Assembly (NCBI RefSeq): GCF_016735675.1
Contig: NZ_JAERSG010000003.1
Location: forward strand, 1 to 64,000
Origin: Nocardioides baculatus
GTDB taxonomy: Bacteria; Actinomycetota; Actinomycetes; Propionibacteriales; Nocardioidaceae
DNA: 64,000 nt
Direction: 5' to 3'
Part shown: positions 19,770 to 27,217 of the stretch, piece after piece
How positions within the stretch are numbered: position 1 is the first letter of the stretch
Layout: each line of letters starts with the position of its first letter
Position numbers and translations under genes: made by a program
The notes under the pieces: model-generated
The model's database searches: none
What the model was told of the DNA's origin: nothing
Seen by the model: only the letters and a program-made list of their open reading frames with translations

Positions 19770-20812
19770 CGGGAGGCCTCCATGTCCTGGGGCTGGGTGT
19801 TCTGGGTGTTCTGGGTGGGCTGGTCGGCGGTGTCCTCGGCGGTGTCCTCGCCGGTGTCCTCGCCGGTGTCGTGACCGGTGAGGGCGAGGAAGACCTCGTC
19901 GAGGGAGGGCTTCTGGACGGTCACCGACTCGATCGCGACGCCCCGGTCGCGGAGCGCGACGAGCAGGTCGACGGACTGGTCGGTGCGCTGGAGGGCGACG
20001 GTGACCCGACGTGACTCCGGGGTGAGCGTGGGCTCCTCGCCGAGCAGCTGCTGGGCCAGCGCGGAGGCGGTCGGCAGGTCGGAGGGGTCGACGAGCTGGA
20101 GCTGCAGCGTCGAGCGGCCGACGGACGACTTGAGCTCGTCGGCGGTGCCCTCGGCGACCTTGCGGCCGTGGTCGATCACGGCGATCCGGTCGGCGAGCTG
20201 GTCGGCCTCGTCGAGGTACTGCGTGGTGAGCAGCACGGTGCTGCCCTCGGTGACGAGCTCGCGGATCGTGTCCCACATCTGGCCGCGAGTGCGCGGGTCG
20301 AGCCCGGTGGTGGGCTCGTCGAGGAAGATCAGCGGCGGACGGGTGATCAGGCTGGCCGCGAGGTCGAGGCGCCGTCGCATGCCGCCGGAGAAGGCCGAGA
20401 TCGGCTTGGACGCGGCCTCGGTGAGGTCGAACTGCTCGAGCAGGCGGGCCCCGCGCTGCCGCGCCTCGGCGCGGCCCAGGCCCTGGAGGCGGGCGAACAG
20501 CCACAGGTTCTCGGTCGCGGTCAGGTTCTCGTCGACCGAGGCGTACTGCCCCGTGACGCCGAGGAGCTGGCGGACCAGGTGGGGCTCGGTGGCGACGTCG
20601 TGGCCGAAGACCTCGCCGGTGCCGCCGTCGATCGGCAGGAGGGTGGCAAGCATCTTGAGCATCGTGGTCTTGCCGGCGCCGTTCGGGCCGAGCACGCCGA
20701 AGACCTCGCCGCGGTGGACCTCGAGGTCGACGCCGTCGACGGCGCGGTGGTCGCCGAAGCTCTTCACGAGCCCGCTTGCCCGGACGGCGGGCTGGGTGGT
20801 GGGTGAGTTCAT
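19766..20812 (-). CDS. ABC transporter ATP-binding protein (DrrA-like)
   Basis: 348 residues. Walker A is GVLGPNGAGKTTMLKMLATLL (about 39-59), the signature is SAFSGGMRRRLDLAASLI, Walker B is LIFLDEPTTGLDPRTRGQMW, and the H-loop is LLTTQYLDEADQLAD. The Q-loop segment is VTGQYASVDENLTATENL. A DrrA-type C-terminal domain (about 230-315) ends in VTVQKPSLDEVFLALTGHD. An unusual tail of about 30 residues consists of TGED/AED and QNT repeats, encoded by short tandem repeats. Coupled to the permease by ATGA overlap. A 25-codon ORF ends on its start codon. Confidence 0.95.
   Translation of the reverse strand: MNSPTTQPAVRASGLVKSFGDHRAVDGVDLEVHRGEVFGVLGPNGAGKTTMLKMLATLLPIDGGTGEVFGHDVATEPHLVRQLLGVTGQYASVDENLTATENLWLFARLQGLGRAEARQRGARLLEQFDLTEAASKPISAFSGGMRRRLDLAASLITRPPLIFLDEPTTGLDPRTRGQMWDTIRELVTEGSTVLLTTQYLDEADQLADRIAVIDHGRKVAEGTADELKSSVGRSTLQLQLVDPSDLPTASALAQQLLGEEPTLTPESRRVTVALQRTDQSVDLLVALRDRGVAIESVTVQKPSLDEVFLALTGHDTGEDTGEDTAEDTADQPTQNTQNTQPQDMEASR
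19794..19876. repeat. Short tandem repeats encoding the ATPase tail
   Basis: Two copies of a 9-bp unit TGGGTGTTC (19794-19811) and four copies of a 12-bp unit GGTGTCCTCG-CC/GC (19829-19876, last copy diverged). They keep the reading frame and code for the Thr/Glu/Asp/Gln-rich C-terminus. Confidence 0.85.
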
Positions 20813-20886
20813 GACGGGGTCCCTGCGGGGTTGTCGGCCGGGGGAGCGAAGCGGAGGAGGGCGAGAACGCCGTGGGGTGTCTTCAT
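20809..20886 (-). CDS. Possible 25-residue leader peptide before the ABC exporter
   Basis: ORF of 25 codons starting MKTPHGVLALLRF at ATG 20886 and ending with a TGA that overlaps the ATG of the ABC ATPase by 4 nt, the same coupling used between ATPase and permease. The ribosome binding site of the ATPase (GCAGGGA) lies inside it. No strong ribosome binding site of its own. It could be a coupled leader peptide or a chance ORF. Confidence 0.35.
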   Translation of the reverse strand: MKTPHGVLALLRFAPPADNPAGTPS

Positions 20887-20907
20887 GGTCGAAGCGTGGC
20901 CCCGCCC

Positions 20908-20947
20908 GGTTTCACGGCGGTTGCGCGCCGACCGCCACGGTGAAACC
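20908..20947. promoter_or_regulatory. 40-bp imperfect palindrome, candidate operator
   Basis: GGTTTCAC-GGCGG (20908-20920) is mirrored by CCGCC-ACG-GTGAAACC (20932-20947). It sits in the 94-bp divergent region between the exporter unit and the helicase gene, where a repressor would be expected to bind. Confidence 0.45.
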
Positions 20948-20980
20948 CGACCCTGGACCGGCAGGTGGTTGGATCGGGGC

Positions 20981-23596
20981 ATGCCGGATGCCGCAGCGAG
21001 ACTCGACACCCGGATCCCGACCGGCGCCGACCCCGACACGGTGTACGACGCCTTCGCGAGCTGGGTGGCCGACCAGGGCCTCGGCCTCTACCCGCACCAG
21101 GACGAGGCGGTCATCGAGCTGCTCGGCGGCAACCACGTGATCCTCGCGACCCCGACCGGGTCGGGGAAGTCGCTGGTCGCCCTCGGCGCGCACGCCGCCG
21201 CCCTCGCCCGGGACGAGGTCAGCTTCTACACCGCGCCGATCAAGGCGCTGGTGAGCGAGAAGTTCTTCTCCCTGATCGAGGTCTTCGGCGCCGACAACGT
21301 CGGCATGCTCACCGGCGACGCGGCGGTGAACCCCGACGCCCCGATCATCTGCTGCACCGCCGAGATCCTGGCCAACATCGCCCTGCGCGAGGGCCGGTCC
21401 GCCGACGTCGGGCTGGTCGTGATGGACGAGTTCCACTACTACTCCGAGCACGACCGCGGATGGGCCTGGCAGGTGCCGCTGCTCGAGCTGCTCGACGCGC
21501 AGTTCCTCCTGATGTCCGCCACCCTCGGTGATGTCTCCTTCTTCGTCGACGACCTCAAGGAGCGCACCGGGCGCGACACGGCGGTCGTCGACGACGCCGA
21601 GCGCCCGGTCCCGCTGAGCTTCCGCTGGTCGATGGAACCGCTCGACGAGACCCTCGAGGAGCTGGTGACGACCGGGCAGGACCCGGTCTACGTCGTCCAC
21701 TTCACCCAGGCGGCGGCCGTCGAGCACGCCACCAACCTGCTGAAGTCGAAGGTCGGCGCGAACGGGCTCACGGTCGACAAGGAGGCGATCGCCGAGCGGA
21801 TCGGAGCGTTCCGCTTCGGTGCCGGCTTCGGCAAGACCCTGTCGCGGCTGGTCCGCAACGGCATCGGCGTCCACCACGCCGGGATGCTGCCGAAGTACCG
21901 CCGGCTCGTCGAGACGCTCGCCCAGGCGGGACTGCTCCGCGTCATCTGCGGCACCGACACCCTCGGGGTCGGCATCAACGTGCCGATCCGCACCGTCCTC
22001 TTCACCGGACTGGCCAAGTTCGACGGCAACCGGCAGCGGGTGCTCCGGACGCGGGAGTTCCAGCAGATCGCCGGCCGCGCCGGCCGGGCGGGCTTCGACA
22101 CGGCCGGCTACGTCGTCGTACAGGCTCCGGAGCACGTGATCGACAACGAGCAGCAGAAGGCGAAGATCGCCGCCCGCGTGGCTGCGGGGAAGAAGAAGTC
22201 GAAGGCACAGCTCAAGAAGGCGCCCGAGGGCACCGTCGTGTGGACCGAGCAGACCTTCGACAAGCTCGTCGCGGGCGTGCCCGAGCGGCTGAGCAGCCGG
22301 ATGAAGGTCGACAACGCGATGCTGGTCAACGTCGTCGCGCGCGAGGAGGACGCCTTCGCTGTGATGCGACGACTGGTGATGGAGGGCCACGAGGGGCAGC
22401 GGGGGCGGCTGCGTCTGGCCCGCCGGGCGCTGCGCTTGTCGCGTTCGCTGGTCCGCACCGGCATCGTCACGCGGCTCGACGAGCCGGACCGCTTCGGGCG
22501 CCGCTACGTCCTGGCCGTCGACCTGCCCGAGGACTTCGCCATCAACCAGCCGCTGGCGCACTTCGCGCTGGCCGCCTTCGACGTGCTCGACCCCGAGTCC
22601 GAGACGTACTCCCTGGACGTCGTCTCGATCGTCGAGTCGGTGCTCGAGGCGCCGCGGCAGATCCTGATGGCCCAGCAGCACGCCGCCCGCGGGGAGGCGA
22701 TCGGGGAGATGAAGGCCGACGGGATCGAGTACGACGAGCGGATGGCGCTGCTGGAGGAGATCACCTGGCCGCAGCCGCTGCGCGGGCTCCTCGAGGCGCT
22801 CTACGAGACCTACCGGCAGACCCACCCCTGGCTCCCGGACGACGCGCTGGGGCCGAAGTCGGTCGTGCGGGAGATGTGGGAGAACGGGATGGGGTTCACC
22901 GACGTCGTCGGCCGCTACCAGCTCGCCCGGTCCGAGGGCTTGGTCCTGCGCTACCTCACCGACGCCTACAAGACGCTGCGGCACTCGGTGCCCGAGGCGC
23001 ACCGGGCGCCCGAGGTCGAGGACGTCATCGAGTGGCTGGGGGAGACGGTGCGGCAGACCGACTCCTCGCTGCTCGACGAGTGGGAGGCGCTGTCGGACCC
23101 CGACCACGCCTCCAGCGCGGTCGCCCACCACGAGCCGCCGCCACCGCCGCGGCCGCTGTCCAGGCAGGAGCGCCCGTTCCGGGTGATGCTCCGCAACGCG
23201 ATGTGGGCGCGCGTCGACGCGGTCGCCCGCGACGACCTCGACGTGCTCGTCCGCCTCGAGCGCGCGGCCGCCGACCGCACCGAGCCCCCACGCCAGGTCG
23301 TGGTCGGCCGCTCCGTGTGGGACGCGGCGATCGAGGCCTACTACGCCGAGCACGACTCCGTCCTCACCGACGGCGACGCCCGCGGCCCAGACCTGCTGGT
23401 GGTGGCCGACGAGCGGGTGGGGGAGCCCGTCGGCGCCGAGGAGGGCGTGACGTCCCGGCTGCGCGACGTACGCCAGACGATCCACGACCCGGAGGGCCAC
23501 CACGACTGGGTGATCGAGGCCACCGTGGACTGCGACGCGACCGACGAGGCCGGCGAGCTGGTGCTCGCGACGACGGCCATGCGCCGGCTCGACTGA
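20981..23596 (+). CDS. Ski2-like DEAD/DEAH-box helicase with DUF3516 C-terminus
   Basis: 871 residues from ATG 20981, 6 nt after a TTGGAT hexamer; the open frame continues upstream through the divergent promoter region, which is unlikely to be coding. Helicase motif I is LATPTGSGKSLVALGAHA (about 52-69), motif Ia is YTAPIKALVSEKFF, motif II is VMDEFHYYSEHDR (DEFH instead of DEAH), and motif III is LLMSATLGD. Motifs IV-VI are GVHHAGMLPKYRRLVE, TDTLGVGINVPIRTV and QQIAGRAGRAGFDT. The C-terminal half matches the actinobacterial DUF3516 extension. Probably an RNA helicase of Ski2/Mtr4 type; target RNA unknown. Confidence 0.9.
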   Translation: MPDAAARLDTRIPTGADPDTVYDAFASWVADQGLGLYPHQDEAVIELLGGNHVILATPTGSGKSLVALGAHAAALARDEVSFYTAPIKALVSEKFFSLIEVFGADNVGMLTGDAAVNPDAPIICCTAEILANIALREGRSADVGLVVMDEFHYYSEHDRGWAWQVPLLELLDAQFLLMSATLGDVSFFVDDLKERTGRDTAVVDDAERPVPLSFRWSMEPLDETLEELVTTGQDPVYVVHFTQAAAVEHATNLLKSKVGANGLTVDKEAIAERIGAFRFGAGFGKTLSRLVRNGIGVHHAGMLPKYRRLVETLAQAGLLRVICGTDTLGVGINVPIRTVLFTGLAKFDGNRQRVLRTREFQQIAGRAGRAGFDTAGYVVVQAPEHVIDNEQQKAKIAARVAAGKKKSKAQLKKAPEGTVVWTEQTFDKLVAGVPERLSSRMKVDNAMLVNVVAREEDAFAVMRRLVMEGHEGQRGRLRLARRALRLSRSLVRTGIVTRLDEPDRFGRRYVLAVDLPEDFAINQPLAHFALAAFDVLDPESETYSLDVVSIVESVLEAPRQILMAQQHAARGEAIGEMKADGIEYDERMALLEEITWPQPLRGLLEALYETYRQTHPWLPDDALGPKSVVREMWENGMGFTDVVGRYQLARSEGLVLRYLTDAYKTLRHSVPEAHRAPEVEDVIEWLGETVRQTDSSLLDEWEALSDPDHASSAVAHHEPPPPPRPLSRQERPFRVMLRNAMWARVDAVARDDLDVLVRLERAAADRTEPPRQVVVGRSVWDAAIEAYYAEHDSVLTDGDARGPDLLVVADERVGEPVGAEEGVTSRLRDVRQTIHDPEGHHDWVIEATVDCDATDEAGELVLATTAMRRLD

Positions 23597-23612
23597 CCCC
23601 GGTCCGCCCTGG

Positions 23613-23897
23613 TGGGTGGCGGCAGACGACATCTGGCTGGCTGTGGGTGGCGGCAGACGACATCTGGCTGGCTGTGGGTGGCGGCAGACGACATCTGGCT
23701 GGCTGTGGGTGGCGGCAGACGACGTCGGATGACCGTCTGGACATGTCGTGTGCCGCCACCCAGACGCCCAGGCATGTCGTGTGCCGCCACCCAAGAAGGC
23801 CTCCAGCAGTGGGTGGCGGCAGACGACATTGGATCACCGTCTGGACATGGCGTGTGCCGCCACCCAGGCGGCCGGGCATGTCGTGTGCCGCCACCCA
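23613..23897. repeat. REP/BIME-like cluster of a 20-bp repeat, 9 copies, both orientations
   Basis: Unit TGGGTGGCGGCAGACGACAT. Forward copies: 23613, 23644, 23675, 23706 (last bases changed) and 23810. Inverted copies, with C in place of the G after GGCA: 23743-23762, 23774-23793, 23846-23865 and 23878-23897. The first four are a 31-bp tandem array. A larger unit (one forward, two inverted copies, with GATSACCGTCTGGACATG between) occurs twice, 104 bp apart. Forward and inverted copies pair perfectly over TGGGTGGCGGCA, giving strong hairpins right after the helicase stop. No ORF with normal codon bias. Confidence 0.9.
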
Positions 23898-24022
23898 ACA
23901 AGGCCCTAGGGCGGAGAACGCGGCAGTGCACAGGGTTGTGCACAGGGAGGCCGGTCCCTGTGCAGAGCACCGGGGCGTCGTACACAGATCCAGACGTCTG
24001 CCTGTGGGTCTCCCGGTCGGTG
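23898..24022. other. Gap between repeat cluster and parA promoter
   Basis: No gene. Contains a perfect 9-bp inverted repeat GCACAGGGA (23940-23948) / TCCCTGTGC (23955-23963) with a 6-nt loop. It could stop read-through from the helicase gene or be a protein site. Confidence 0.5.
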
Positions 24023-24051
24023 TTGGTGAGGGCGGCGCCGGGGCCTAGGGT
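24023..24051 (+). promoter_or_regulatory. Promoter of the parA-scp operon
   Basis: TTGGTG at 24023-24028 and TAGGGT at 24046-24051 with a 17-bp spacer: the best -35/-10 pair in the window. Transcription would start near 24058, giving a leader of about 90 nt. Confidence 0.6.
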
Positions 24052-24074
24052 CCGTGCGAAGCCGGTCCGAGAAC

Positions 24075-24090
24075 TGTCGACGTGTCGACA
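24075..24090. promoter_or_regulatory. Perfect 16-bp palindrome in the parA leader
   Basis: TGTCGACGTGTCGACA, two 7-bp arms around GT, flanked by GAAC and (two bases further) GTTC. It lies about 20 bp after the predicted transcription start. Candidate operator or partition-like site; it does not match the parS consensus. Confidence 0.5.
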
Positions 24091-24148
24091 AAGTTCGGAG
24101 GCTCCGGCGTGGTGCAATCGAGCTCCACAGCAATCCAGAGGAGAAGAC

Positions 24149-25186
24149 ATGAGCGGTGCGGGATTCCCCGGTTCGAACGTCGGGAGCAGTGCCTCCGAGA
24201 TGCCGCCGATGTACCGACCTCGCCACGCGCCCGCCCCGTCGACCTTCCCCCGAGACGAGCCCTCCGTGACCCAGCCCCTGCCCTTCGAGCGCAGCACCGT
24301 CGAGGAGCCCATCGTGGCCCCGACCGACGCCACGCCGCTCGACGCCCCGATGGGCCCGACCGGCCGGCCGATGCCGTACTTCCCGGAGCCGACCCCGCTG
24401 ACCCGCCACGGCAATGCGCGCGTGATCTCGATGTGCAACCAGAAGGGCGGCGTCGGCAAGACCACGACGACCATCAACCTGGGCGCCTCGCTCGCCGAGC
24501 TTGGTCGCAAGGTGCTGCTCGTCGACTTCGACCCGCAGGGCTCGCTCTCGGTCGGCCTGGGGCTCAACCCCCACGAGATGGAAGCGACCATCTACAACCT
24601 GCTGATGGACCGCGAGACCACGCTCGGCGACGTGATCGTGGGGTCCGGCATCGAGGGCATGGACCTGCTGCCCTCCAACATCGACCTGTCCGCCGCCGAG
24701 GTGCAGCTCGTGCACGAGGTGGCCCGCGAGCAGACGCTCCAGCGGGTGCTCGCGCCGGCGATCGAGCACTACGACATCATCCTCATCGACTGCCAGCCCT
24801 CGCTCGGCCTGCTGACCGTCAACGCGCTGACTGCCTCCGACAGCGTGATCGTGCCGCTGGAGTGCGAGTACTTCGCGCTGCGCGGCGTGGCCCTGCTCAA
24901 GACCACGATCGACAAGGTCCGCGAGCGGCTCAACCCCAAGCTCGAGATCGACGGCGTGCTCGGCACGATGTTCGACGGGCGCACGCTCCACAGCCGTGAG
25001 GTGATGGAGCGGCTGGTCTCGGCCTGGGGCGACACGGTCTTCCACACCGTGATCCGCCGCACGGTGAAGTTCTCCGACGCCACCGTGGCCGGTGAGCCGA
25101 TCACGTCCTACGCCTCGTCGTCGACCGGGGCGAGCGCCTACCGCCAGCTGGCCAAGGAGGTGCTCACCCGGTGGCCCGCCGAGTGA
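24149..25186 (+). CDS. parA: ParA/Soj family ATPase
   Basis: 345 residues. A disordered Pro-rich N-terminal tail (about 1-90) precedes a ParA/MinD ATPase. Deviant Walker A is MCNQKGGVGKTTTTINLGASLA (about 96-117), Walker A' is LLVDFDPQGSLSVGLG, and Walker B is IILIDCQPSLGLLTVNAL. ATG 24149 has an AGAGGAG ribosome binding site. This is the ParA homologue next to scpA/scpB (M. tuberculosis Rv1708), distinct from the parAB genes near oriC. No parB follows; instead an RHH-like protein does. A role in chromosome organisation with condensin is inferred from the operon. Confidence 0.92.
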   Translation: MSGAGFPGSNVGSSASEMPPMYRPRHAPAPSTFPRDEPSVTQPLPFERSTVEEPIVAPTDATPLDAPMGPTGRPMPYFPEPTPLTRHGNARVISMCNQKGGVGKTTTTINLGASLAELGRKVLLVDFDPQGSLSVGLGLNPHEMEATIYNLLMDRETTLGDVIVGSGIEGMDLLPSNIDLSAAEVQLVHEVAREQTLQRVLAPAIEHYDIILIDCQPSLGLLTVNALTASDSVIVPLECEYFALRGVALLKTTIDKVRERLNPKLEIDGVLGTMFDGRTLHSREVMERLVSAWGDTVFHTVIRRTVKFSDATVAGEPITSYASSSTGASAYRQLAKEVLTRWPAE

Positions 25187-25530
25187 GCATGCCGGCCGCG
25201 GACGACCTGTTCCGGCCGACCTCCGACACCGAGCAGCCCGCACCGGAGCAGCGCCCGCGCCGCGTCCGGGCCGTCGCCGACGACGCCCCCGAGACCGACA
25301 CCGGGGTGAAGCGCCCCAGCGGTCGCGTGCGCCACGACGAGAAGATGACGGTCTACGTCACCGCGGACGAGCTGCTCGACATCGAGCACGCCCGGCTGAC
25401 GCTGCGCCGCCACCACGGCCTGGCGGTCGACCGCGGCCGCCTCGTGCGTGAGGCGCTGGCGCTCGTCCTCGCCGACCTCGAGGCGCAGGGCACGGACAGC
25501 GCGCTGGTGCAGCGGCTGCTCGACGAGTGA
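25171..25530 (+). CDS. Putative ribbon-helix-helix protein between parA and scpA
   Basis: 119 residues. GTG 25171 overlaps parA by 16 nt and has AAGGAGG 10 nt upstream, which decides the start over ATG 25189. The N-terminal half is charged and disordered (DDLFRPTSDTEQPAPEQRPRR). The C-terminal half, EKMTVYVTADELLDIEHARL then GRLVREALALVLADLEAQG, has the strand-helix-helix pattern of an RHH (CopG/MetJ-type) DNA-binding dimer. That domain call is by eye. It overlaps scpA by 4 nt, so it is part of the operon and may be the DNA-binding partner of ParA. Confidence 0.75.
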   Translation: MARRVSMPAADDLFRPTSDTEQPAPEQRPRRVRAVADDAPETDTGVKRPSGRVRHDEKMTVYVTADELLDIEHARLTLRRHHGLAVDRGRLVREALALVLADLEAQGTDSALVQRLLDE

Positions 25531-26408
25531 GCTCCGACCCCGGCACCGCCGTCCTCGAGCCGGGCGGCATCGACGAGGCTCCCGCCTTCGGCGTGCACCT
25601 CGACAACTTCGAGGGACCGTTCGACCTGCTGCTCGGCCTGATCGCCAAGCACAAGCTCGACATCACCGAGGTCGCGCTCTCGCAGGTCACCGACGAGTTC
25701 ATCGCGCACGTCAAGAACCTCGGCGGGATCTACGACCTCGAGGTGACGACGTCGTTCCTCGTCGTGGCGGCCACGCTGCTCGACCTGAAGGCGGCCCGGC
25801 TGCTGCCCCAGGGTGACGTCGAGGACGAGGAGGACCTCGCGCTCCTCGAGGCCCGCGACCTGCTCTTCGCGCGCCTCATGCAGTACCGCGCGTTCAAGCA
25901 GGTGGCGTCCGTCTTCGAGGACCGGCTGGCGTCCGAGTCGCGTCGCCACCCGCGGGCCGTCGGCCTGGAGGAGCGCTTCGCGACCCTCCTGCCGGAGGTG
26001 CTGATCGGCATCGGGCTCGAGCAGTTCGCCCAGCTCGCTGCCCGGGCGATGGAGCCCAAGCCGGTGCTCGAGGTCTCGCTCCAGCACATCCACGCGGCCA
26101 AGGTCAGCGTGCGCGAGCAGGCCCAGCTCGTCGCCGACCGGTTGCGGCGCAGCGGGACGTTGACCTTCCGCGCCCTCTGCGGCGACTCGCCCGACCGGCT
26201 CACCACGGTCGCGCGCTTCCTGTCGCTGCTCGAGCTGTTCCGCGAAGGTGCGGTCTCCTTCGACCAGGTCAGCCCGCTGGGCGAGCTGACGGTGCGGTGG
26301 ACCGGCGCCGACGACGGCGACATCGAGATCACCGACGAATTCGACGGTGCGGACGCGGCCGACGATGATGCTCCCGTGCCCCAGGACCATGACGGAGCGG
26401 ATGAGTGA
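25527..26408 (+). CDS. scpA: Segregation and condensation protein ScpA (kleisin)
   Basis: 293 residues. Kleisin subunit bridging the SMC head domains. The conserved N-terminal block FGVHLDNFEGPFDLLLGLIAKHKLDITEVALSQVTDEFIAH (about 23-63) binds the SMC neck, followed by LVVAATLLDLKAARLLP. The C-terminal winged helix contains FRALCGDSPDRLTTVARFLSLLELFREGAVSFDQVSPLGELTVRW. Starts on GTG 25527 in a GTGA overlap and ends in a GTGA overlap with scpB. Confidence 0.95.
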   Translation: MSSDPGTAVLEPGGIDEAPAFGVHLDNFEGPFDLLLGLIAKHKLDITEVALSQVTDEFIAHVKNLGGIYDLEVTTSFLVVAATLLDLKAARLLPQGDVEDEEDLALLEARDLLFARLMQYRAFKQVASVFEDRLASESRRHPRAVGLEERFATLLPEVLIGIGLEQFAQLAARAMEPKPVLEVSLQHIHAAKVSVREQAQLVADRLRRSGTLTFRALCGDSPDRLTTVARFLSLLELFREGAVSFDQVSPLGELTVRWTGADDGDIEITDEFDGADAADDDAPVPQDHDGADE

Positions 26409-27217
26409 CCGACCAGACCAGCGAGCCGGACGTCCCCGAGACCACGCCGGAGCCCGCGCCGGAGCCCGCGCCCGAGCCCGCGCCGGAGCCCACGTCCGGG
26501 ACCACCGACGACGTCGACACCCTGTCCGTCGCGGTCGCCGAGCTGCGCCCGGCACTCGAGGCGATCCTGATGGTCTCCGACGAGCCGCTCGGCACGGTGC
26601 GCCTCGCCTCCGTGGTCGGCCACCCGGTCAGCGACGTCGACGAGGCCCTGGCCGCCCTGGCGAGCGAGTACGCAGAGCAGGGCCGCGGCTTCGACCTGCG
26701 ACCCGTCGCGGGTGGCTGGCGCTTCTACTCGCGCCCGGAGTTCGCCGGGGTCGTCGAGTCGTTCGTCCTCGACGGCCAGCAGGCGCGCCTGACGCAGGCC
26801 GCGCTGGAGACCCTCTCGGTCGTCGCCTACAAGCAGCCGGTCTCGCGGGCGCGGGTGTCCGCGATCCGCGGCGTCAACGTCGACGGCGTGATGCGCACGC
26901 TCCTGAGCCGCGGGCTGGTCGAGGAGGCCGGGCAGGACGAGCAGAGCGGCGCGAACCTCTACCGCACGACCTCCTACTTCCTCGAGCGCATCGGGATCAC
27001 CTCGCTCGACGAGCTGCCCGAGCTCGCCCCCTACCTCCCCGACATGGACGACCTCGAGGACGAGCTCGCCAGCGTCGCGGGCCTGGACGCACCGGTCGAG
27101 ACCGCACCGGTCGAGGTCGCGCCGAGCGAGCCCGTGCCGGCGCAGGTGACCGAGCACCACGCGTCTCCCCACAGCGGCGCGGGCACCGAGCCCGACGGCG
27201 GGACCGAGACGACATGA
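26405..27217 (+). CDS. scpB: Segregation and condensation protein ScpB
   Basis: 270 residues. Two winged helices (about 45-205) that bind ScpA dimer-wise: LRPALEAILMVSDEPLGTVRLASVVG, FDLRPVAGGWRFYSRPEF, TLSVVAYKQPVSRARVSAIRGVNVDGVMRTLLSRGLVEE. Both ends are extended: the N-terminus carries a PEPAPEP repeat (about 10-25), and the C-terminus an acidic Pro/Val-rich tail of about 50 residues. These low-complexity tails are typical of high-GC genomes. Coupled on both sides (GTGA to scpA, ATGA to rluB). Confidence 0.95.
   Translation: MTDQTSEPDVPETTPEPAPEPAPEPAPEPTSGTTDDVDTLSVAVAELRPALEAILMVSDEPLGTVRLASVVGHPVSDVDEALAALASEYAEQGRGFDLRPVAGGWRFYSRPEFAGVVESFVLDGQQARLTQAALETLSVVAYKQPVSRARVSAIRGVNVDGVMRTLLSRGLVEEAGQDEQSGANLYRTTSYFLERIGITSLDELPELAPYLPDMDDLEDELASVAGLDAPVETAPVEVAPSEPVPAQVTEHHASPHSGAGTEPDGGTETT

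Noticed and set aside
23613..23897. CRISPR array
   Set aside because: The 31-bp period is a contiguous tandem repeat, without unique spacers, and half of the copies are inverted. No cas genes nearby. The same holds for 10488-10604.
24075..24090. parS centromere site
   Set aside because: The palindrome TGTCGACGTGTCGACA has the same length and TGT...ACA ends as parS, but the core differs from TTTCACGTGAAA at too many positions.
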